Source: Sepiola atlantica (Eukaryota > Mollusca > Cephalopoda > Sepiida > Sepiolidae). From it: a stretch of DNA of 64,000 nt. Shown here piece by piece: positions 58,015 to 64,000 of this stretch. Positions within the stretch are counted from its first letter, which is position 1. The number at the start of each line of letters is the position of its first letter. Both the position numbers and the translations under genes were made by a program. The stretch is taken from assembly GCA_963556195.1 (NCBI GenBank), contig OY744528.1, positions 63,053,646 through 63,117,645 on the forward strand, given 5' to 3'. The notes below the pieces were generated by a model. That model worked only from the letters and a program-made list of their open reading frames with translations, searched no databases and was not told the origin of the DNA.

Positions 58015-58640
58015 CTTGTCATGCAAAAGTTAGCGGAAAAATCCTTTTCAAGTATTTATGAGGATTGAAAAAGCAAATCTGTGTCTATTTTTTTCTGCTT
58101 TCTACAAAGGTTTATATGTATTCATTTTCCTTTTTTGCAGTTTTCTTTCTTTTTTATTATTTTTAAACTTTACTAATTCAAACGTTATTTTATATAAATA
58201 CTAAGTAGGGAGATATATTGCAGGTCTGAAATAATTTCAAATATGTTACAATATTTACCTATAAAGGTAAATTTAAAATTACATTTGCAATTAGAGGCCA
58301 AGTGATACAAAAACGTTAGTACGGTAGTGTTTTCTTTTTAAAGATACTTGCTGATGCGTCATTTTTTATAGACGGCTATGAAACGAAACGAATTCGATTT
58401 TATTTAATGATGTTAAATTATTAAAACACAGATAAAAATAATTATATAAATAAATGAATTTCAGTTCTTTACGTTCTAATATATTTCAATTTTTATGGAT
58501 CTGACTGATAATTGCGTTCAGCAACCCAGATGGATTTAAAAGAAAAATATCAACAGTGTCTTTCGATTCCGTAAAAAAATGGAACCCTTATTGAAACTGT
58601 TAACATATCGATTTTTATAAAACACAAGCAAACATTGCTT

Positions 58641-58642
<2 letters not shown>
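58011..58642. other. Unannotated AT-rich stretch
   Basis: Nothing recognised. Confidence 0.5.
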
Positions 58643-58699
<57 letters not shown>

Positions 58700-58701
58700 C
58701 C

Positions 58702-58750
<49 letters not shown>
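58643..58750. repeat. (TA)n(CT)n(TA)n compound microsatellite
   Basis: Two TA arrays separated by about nine CT units. Confidence 0.97.
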
Positions 58751-58929
58751 GATATAATAGATCGCTTTATGACTGCGCCCTTTAATAGAAATACAAATAA
58801 GTTGTGAAATTTTAATTTCGCAACTAATTTGCGATTACCGTATATTTTATTTGTTGAACACTGTATGACAACTTACTATATGTTCGCTTGTGAATACATA
58901 AATATACTTCATTTCTCCTCTTTTCACAG

Positions 58930-59042
58930 CTGTTAACTTGGCCGCATGTGCCAAGGAGTTCAGACTTGAGTTAAAAGGTGTCTCGTGTCTGGGATTTGAA
59001 CCCTGCGGCCAACAAAACAGATATCTCCACACTAACAATATC
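58930..59042 (-). repeat. Possible tRNA-derived SINE fragment
   Basis: Minus strand: B box GGGTTCAAATCCC (59003-58991) preceded by GTTAGTGTGGAGA, an A-box-like stretch at 59036-59024, and by GGCCGC. The box spacing is shorter than in a tRNA, so this is a derived element. Confidence 0.5.
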
Positions 59043-59096
59043 TTAAAAGGATGAAAAACATATGTATGTTCATAATAATTAAAAATATTTATTATA

Positions 59097-59097
<1 letters not shown>

Positions 59098-59158
<61 letters not shown>
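59098..59158. repeat. (TA)n microsatellite
   Basis: TA array. Confidence 0.98.
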
Positions 59159-59159
<1 letters not shown>

Positions 59160-59160
<1 letters not shown>

Positions 59161-59849
59161 GTGCGAATACTGGCGAAAGGTTATTTTCCGGCCATTTTTG
59201 ACGAAGAGTGTACATTCGTAAATATTTAAGAGCCACCATGTCCCCCTTAATAAAGTGAAATCATAAACTAAAGCCACCCTTCAGTTTCATCCTTTCGATT
59301 TATTTATTTAGTCAGATTGGAGTCTGTGTAACTGTAATACGTTTATTATGTTCAGATTGTCGAGAGGCGGTCCGTAAATAATTCATGTGCAGTAATTGAT
59401 AATATATACGGTTGTTTCAGTCTATGTATTCGCAGGCTTGAATCTCACCAATGCCGTTCGATATCGGCTGAACTATTTCATCAGTGTTATCATAGAACTC
59501 GACTGTTGATCGATTTTGATACCCATTTCGTAATTGGTCCATTGGCATCACGAACGCAAGTCAACAAGACGGGTAGTTTAACATGCGTCATCATCTGCAC
59601 ATCTAGTGAAGAAAATGCTATTCAAAAGCTGGCAAACAAGCTCTCATCTTGAAATCATATATATAAAGCACACATACACCCTTTAAATCCAGATTGTCAA
59701 ATCACCGCTGCTTTTTCACGAACAACAGAATCAGAAAACCTCATCTTTCTCTGGGGATTTTTGTAAACTAAAAGGTGAAAAAGAAGCAACAATTATACAA
59801 TGGAGAATACTTAAAAAGCAACATCTTTAGATCTTATGTTGATGCATAC

Positions 59850-59852
<3 letters not shown>
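59160..59852. other. Unannotated
   Basis: Nothing recognised. Confidence 0.4.

Positions 59853-59928
<76 letters not shown>
59853..59928. repeat. (TA)n microsatellite
   Basis: TA array. Confidence 0.98.
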
Positions 59929-59930
<2 letters not shown>

Positions 59931-60199
59931 ACCAAAAAGTACAACTCCTTAAGTTTCCTGATTAATATAACCATCTGATTAACAGAGCAGAAAGCTAGAG
60001 TGTATGTCCAGATAGATACAAATCAACACTAACATACGCATAGAATTGGTAGATATGAAAATCGATTAGAACGAATCAACCAACACTTAAGTTCATCTAA
60101 ATATAATCCACAATTTAATATAATCGCGATATCGAGCAAGGCGGCGTTAGCTTCTCCAAATATAACCAGCAAATATACTCCATCAAAAGTAAAGTGTAT

Positions 60200-60561
60200 A
60201 TTACGAAATAAACACACATGTCAGTCAACATATACGCATGATGGTTGTAAACGTCACACAGTTTTAGTAGCACAAACGCATGCTAGTGTGTATATTGGAC
60301 TTTCTAGATTCGTGATCAATTTTCAGGTTTCTCACTATGCGCCTATTTGGCATCAGCGCAATAGCACAGCATCTAAAAGCTCATCATCTTTGCCTTAGCT
60401 CTTACTTCGAAAGATTCTATTCGACAATACAATTATATTAGAATACAACAAAAACGCAAACTAAGACTACATATATTAGAAGCTCTACACATAAAAACTC
60501 AACAGTCAACGATCAATAAAATCAATTTTTATAACAGTGAAAACATTCTAAAATGCATTTA
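60200..60561 (+). pseudogene. Penelope-type GIY-YIG endonuclease relic
   Basis: The plus frame reads NKHTCQSTYTHDGCKRH, then QTHASVYIGLSRFVINFQVS (VYIGxS/T core with the R-x3-H nuclease region worn), and HQRNSTASKSSS. After stops and a shift, KLRLHILEALHIKTQQSTIN and KINFYNSENILKCI end at TAA 60559-60561. The C-terminal LEALHI...INK...LKC block is the most diagnostic part. About 500 bp of unassigned 3' sequence follows before the (TA)n at 61163. Confidence 0.65.
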
Positions 60562-61162
60562 ATACTAATACTAAGACTCTATTAATACTAACCAATGATA
60601 TTGTTCCAGCCTATATCATTGCTAAACATGTAAAAATACATGTTTATTACCCCCAGAAAATAGTTTCTGAATGGGCCGAAAGTACAAAAAAGCGTACGGC
60701 AAAAAGTGTCTGTCAGTTCTAGTCTGAAACTCGAAAATTAATCAGGCATCTAGAAAGGACCAAGAAAAATATGCAGACACAAGTCATCTGTAATATTTAA
60801 TGGCTATAAGAAATTTTTTGTTTAAATTATGTTCTCTATTGTATGTTTTGTATGGCTGGAATATAAACGGTATTTATTGTATGTTTGATATAATTTCTTT
60901 GTAACCGGTTTGAACTAAATTTTAATATCACATCCTCACCATTCTTCAATCTCTCAAATTGCTGTATGACTGATTCATGCCTATATTCAAGTTATAAGGC
61001 TATGTTTTAACTTCGAACTTGGTGTCTATCCCCTGTGCTGATGAATAGACCTGATATCAATTAAAATCCATACCGTTTCAGAAAAGATCGTTATAAGATT
61101 ATGTTTTTATGGTGTAATTTCTCGAACGTATGTAAATGAATACCTCGTATATATATATAACT

Positions 61163-61169
61163 ACATATG

Positions 61170-61253
<84 letters not shown>

Positions 61254-61280
61254 TAGCGAGAGAGCGAGACTGAGAGGGAA
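61163..61280. repeat. (TA)n(GA)n compound microsatellite
   Basis: TA with TGTA interruptions, then GA-rich. Confidence 0.97.
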
Positions 61281-61382
61281 AGAGAAAGAGGGGGATATAT
61301 TTAACTTCAGATATAGTGTATAAGGATAACGTCATAAAAAAAAAACAGAATTGGAACACACATTGGATCGACGGTCTTTAGT

Positions 61383-61705
61383 TTCAAAGACAGGTGTAGA
61401 AACCATATACACTCTTTCAAAGAACCTAATACAAATTCAAAGAAGGTCCCCACGACTTTAGCTAAACATGTAAGATAATTAAATAGTAAAAATATACAAT
61501 ACAGCCCAAAATGGTCTATATTAGGTAGAGCAGTGAAATATAAACCTAACAAATCCAAGAGATGTGACCTCTGTATTCTGGAATCCTACAATATAGTTAT
61601 GTCTAAAGAAACTTTATTAAATAAAAGACAGGAAGTGGTTCAGAACTGTCTACATAATACCGCATATGTTCTATTCCGTTACAGACTAATATAAACACCT
61701 CTGTC
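61383..61705 (+). pseudogene. GIY-YIG retroelement C-terminus (Cys-rich type)
   Basis: The plus frame reads FKDRCRNHIHSFKEPNTNSK, then VPTTLAKHV, a stop at the conserved Trp, LNSKNIQYSPKWSILGRAVK, KSKRCDLCILESYNIVMSKE and LLNKRQEVVQNCLHN. This matches block for block the younger copy at 18203-18553 and the worn copy at 5036-5845 (FKxR..NH, H-W-L, KWSIL, C-x2-C-x-E, NKR.E). A single stop, again at the Trp, and a C in place of L in the RxxxH region. The YIG part upstream is lost. Confidence 0.8.
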
Positions 61706-61709
61706 AGTA

Positions 61710-63124
61710 ACCCTTTCATCAACATAAATATGAAAATATATAAGGTATAGCAGTATTATAAGACTATATAGGCAATAGAAACTGTACACCTAATAGTAGA
61801 TGAAAGAATAGTAAACCCAAATATAAAACATTTAATTATAGAACATATCACACACAACAAAAATAACCGAAGCAACAAAGCTTAAACCTAACTTATAGAA
61901 AAGGAAATGGTCAGTGAGCCGGAGCATGGGAACATCAGCAGACAATCTTTTTGATTTCATCTGTACTAAGTAATGGTAGCTAAAATAAGATAATATAAGG
62001 AAGGAGTAAGAACCAATAATACAATCATAATTCAAAATATAATGACAAATAAATGCTTAATATAGTAAACAAATATTAATAAATAAAAAATGCACCCAAT
62101 CTAATATAAATATAGGCATCCAGTTAAAGTAGAGAGGGCATATGGGCATTGATGCTTGTCGTTATTTACTCACAACACGAGTTAAGTATAAAACCTAATC
62201 ACAATTAACTTAAGGTATAAATGTCCTTAAAAATACTTTTGAATACTCATAATACTTTATAATGATGTAATTAGCATCATTTAATAAATACATAAATATA
62301 TCAGAGCTCCTTTCGGAGTTTTGATTCATGTCTATGTAACTATAAACTATTTTCGTTGTAAGGGACAAACTTCCCCACTTAGATTCAGATTAAACAGAAA
62401 CTTACTACTTACATGAAGAAATCTGGGAATTAATCTTACCTTAGTGTCTATTTAAACGGATTATAAATAAATACTAAACATCTTCCACCAAAACACCGAA
62501 GTATAACAAACTTAATAGTTGCTTGAATGGATGGTTGAATGTATATAGCTAGCTCTAAACTGATGAACTTAAACAGAGATCAGCTCTGAAGTTTGCTTCG
62601 AATCTAAATTACCTCAATAGGCATTTGAAGGCTAATTGATGTAACTTTAGGAAAGTTAAAAATTACCCTCAAGTGAATTCGAATTTTTATTAAAAAAATT
62701 ATAGAATTAATTAACTATTTAAAAAAATATTATTGAATTAAAATTTATAAATTACCACACAACATTTAGGATGTACTAACATTGAACTAAAAACTAAAAA
62801 GTGGCGTATTAGTGGGTTTCTTCACATGTGAGTTTGCTTTTTTCTCTGTTATTTATTTGGTTTTCGCCCCAAAATTAACCACTGTATCGTATAGGTTTAT
62901 CTCAAGACATTTTCATCTAATAACTTTTTACTCTTTGTGCATTTTTCTTATGATTTTGTATTGTTACAGAGACGATATTGACATACACATGTTGTTTGGC
63001 TCACGGCAAATGAAACGGACTGTAAAAACTAATCTCACAGAAATGTTATGTTTTTTATAAATATGAAAAAATTAAAATTAAAATAAAATAAAAACATGGT
63101 TATTGGAATATAAAATGAACCTGA

Positions 63125-63126
<2 letters not shown>
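61710..63126. other. Unannotated AT-rich stretch
   Basis: Open frames here (minus 62035-61832, plus 62812-63060) show no family resemblance. Confidence 0.4.

Positions 63127-63200
<74 letters not shown>
63127..63200. repeat. (TA)n microsatellite
   Basis: TA array on the left of the hammerhead-bearing inverted pair. Confidence 0.98.
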
Positions 63201-63203
<3 letters not shown>

Positions 63204-63301
63204 TACGTATTGTATTAGTTTCTGTAGATGTAAATCCGTTGAAACTCCAGTGTTTATAAAAAGTGCTCAATAAAAGTAAAGCTGTTCTTTAGTATACATT
63301 T

Positions 63302-63472
63302 AATTTATACAAACATTATTGGTTACATATGAACATACATGTGTCGGCAGACCAAAGAAGACAAGAAGACTTACTTCTCTTCTTTGGTCTGAAGAGGTTG
63401 CCTCTCTGTGAAGAGTACAACCGAAATATGTATGCACATATGTAACCAATAATGTTTGTATGAATAAAAATG
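63302..63472. mobile_element. Head-to-head pair of hammerhead-bearing PLE termini
   Basis: ACAAACATTATTGGTTACAT at 63310 recurs in reverse complement at 63441-63463. An inner pair, AGACCAAAGAAG (63351-63362) and CTTCTTTGGTCT (63379-63390), pairs too. The plus half keeps a complete hammerhead (63384-63449). The minus half keeps stem I and stem III but has lost the core between CTG and CCGACA. (TA)n arrays lie on both sides. Confidence 0.75.
63384..63449 (+). ncRNA. Hammerhead ribozyme, type I, PLE-type
   Basis: Stem I TTGGT (63384-63388); core CTGAAGA (63389-63395); stem II GGTTG/CAACC (63396-63400, 63418-63422) around a CTCT/AGAG loop; GAA (63423-63425); stem III 63426-63443 with six pairs including two G-U; cleavage base A at 63444; ACCAA (63445-63449) closing stem I. 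All invariant bases are present. It is homologous to the mutated copy at 15945-16015. Confidence 0.82.
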
Positions 63473-63474
63473 TC

Positions 63475-63478
<4 letters not shown>

Positions 63479-63551
<73 letters not shown>
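63479..63551. repeat. (TA)n microsatellite
   Basis: TA array on the right of the hammerhead-bearing inverted pair. Confidence 0.98.
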
Positions 63552-63552
<1 letters not shown>

Positions 63553-64000
63553 CTTAATGTCTATCTGTATGTGTGCGCCCTATAGAAAAATGTTAGAGAA
63601 TCTAGATAAAATTTACAAGTGTACTCTAATGTAAAATTAACCGAGAAATATAATGGAAGTATTCCAGAATCTCTAAATGCACACTTAAAGGGCAGATTTC
63701 GTCCGGAGTCAATTATGTCAGCTATTTTCAGTTTAATTTTTATGTAAGTATGTATTAGTTTAAAAAGAAAACAATTATATTATGTAGTAATTTGTAAAAA
63801 AACTGCAAGTCATTTCCTAAAATTTTATCGGTAATGACATCAGATAGAGGCTGGAGAGGGGGGTAAAAATTAATAGACGCTAATTCTGAGAAAAATCCCT
63901 ATATCGTCCTTGATTCTGTCGGTCTAAGTCGAGTTGTAGGAACGGAGAGGTCAACTCGCCTAGGTTTTACCTTGATACTCGTGTCACTCCTACAACTAAT
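63552..64000. other. Unannotated to window end
   Basis: Nothing recognised. Confidence 0.4.

Noticed and set aside
61035..61080. GTGCTGATGAATAGAC, hammerhead-like core
   Set aside because: Only the CUGAUGA half and a GTCTAT/ATAGAC hairpin are present; no GAAA element at a usable distance.
62812..63060. 82-codon plus open frame with hydrophobic start
   Set aside because: Begins at a non-ATG codon, composition typical of AT-rich noncoding DNA, no family resemblance.

Overview
The window looks like intergenic or intronic DNA of a large, AT-rich, repeat-swollen invertebrate genome. A lophotrochozoan, most likely a cephalopod mollusc, fits best: there are dozens of long (TA)n arrays, several lineages of Penelope-like (GIY-YIG) retroelements, R4/Dong and APE-type LINEs, Helitron and mariner relics and tRNA-derived SINEs. 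The organism is inferred from repeat content only. I found no convincing host protein-coding exon, rRNA or functional tRNA gene; almost every protein-coding signal is a decayed mobile element.

Layout. 1-1576: decayed LINE ORF1 with a CCHC knuckle (minus). 3.3-6 kb: a foldback, then Penelope-like (PLE) GIY-YIG relics on opposite strands. 8.4-11.7 kb: a four-copy dispersed repeat, a perfect 77-bp palindrome and a LINE C-terminus. 12.8-15.4 kb: decayed APE/RT LINE (minus). 15.9-18.7 kb: hammerhead-like PLE termini and an almost intact GIY-YIG domain between inverted repeats. 19.1-20.5 kb: a tandem duplication and an RT relic. 22.5-27.4 kb: an inverted-repeat PLE terminus, then a Helitron helicase relic followed by a ubiquitin-specific-protease-like domain, a 1.77-kb minisatellite and an inverted flank copy. 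27.6-28.3 kb: tandem hammerhead units (retrozyme). 29-30.1 kb: (AAT)n and a direct repeat. 30.4-34.4 kb: nearly complete R4/Dong LINE. 36.3-37.4 kb: an alternating A/B ~75-bp tandem repeat. 38.3-39.3 kb: mariner-like transposase relic. 40.9-42.0 kb: polypurine minisatellite. 43.8-45.4 kb: two GIY-YIG relics, one with a downstream hammerhead. 46.3-47.9 kb: tandem duplication carrying telomere-motif hairpins. 50.6-52.5 kb: LINE relic. 52.76-54.07 kb: full-length but broken mariner-like element with TIRs. 55.1-57.5 kb: LTR-element relic with gag zinc knuckles. 60.2-61.7 kb: two GIY-YIG relics. 63.3-63.5 kb: a head-to-head pair of hammerhead-bearing termini.

The main result is the density of hammerhead ribozyme motifs. 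Two lie in tandem 314-325-nt units bounded by (TA)n, with tRNA-like A/B-box sequences inside each unit (a retrozyme). One complete copy lies in an inverted pair at 63.4 kb, and one lies 3' of a PLE GIY-YIG domain at 44.7 kb. Further copies are degenerate, and one of them shows a compensatory base-pair change. A second result is a Helitron-type helicase C-terminus followed in the same orientation by a degenerate C19 protease with recognisable Cys and His boxes. All folding and homology statements come from reading the sequence by eye; no searches were run.
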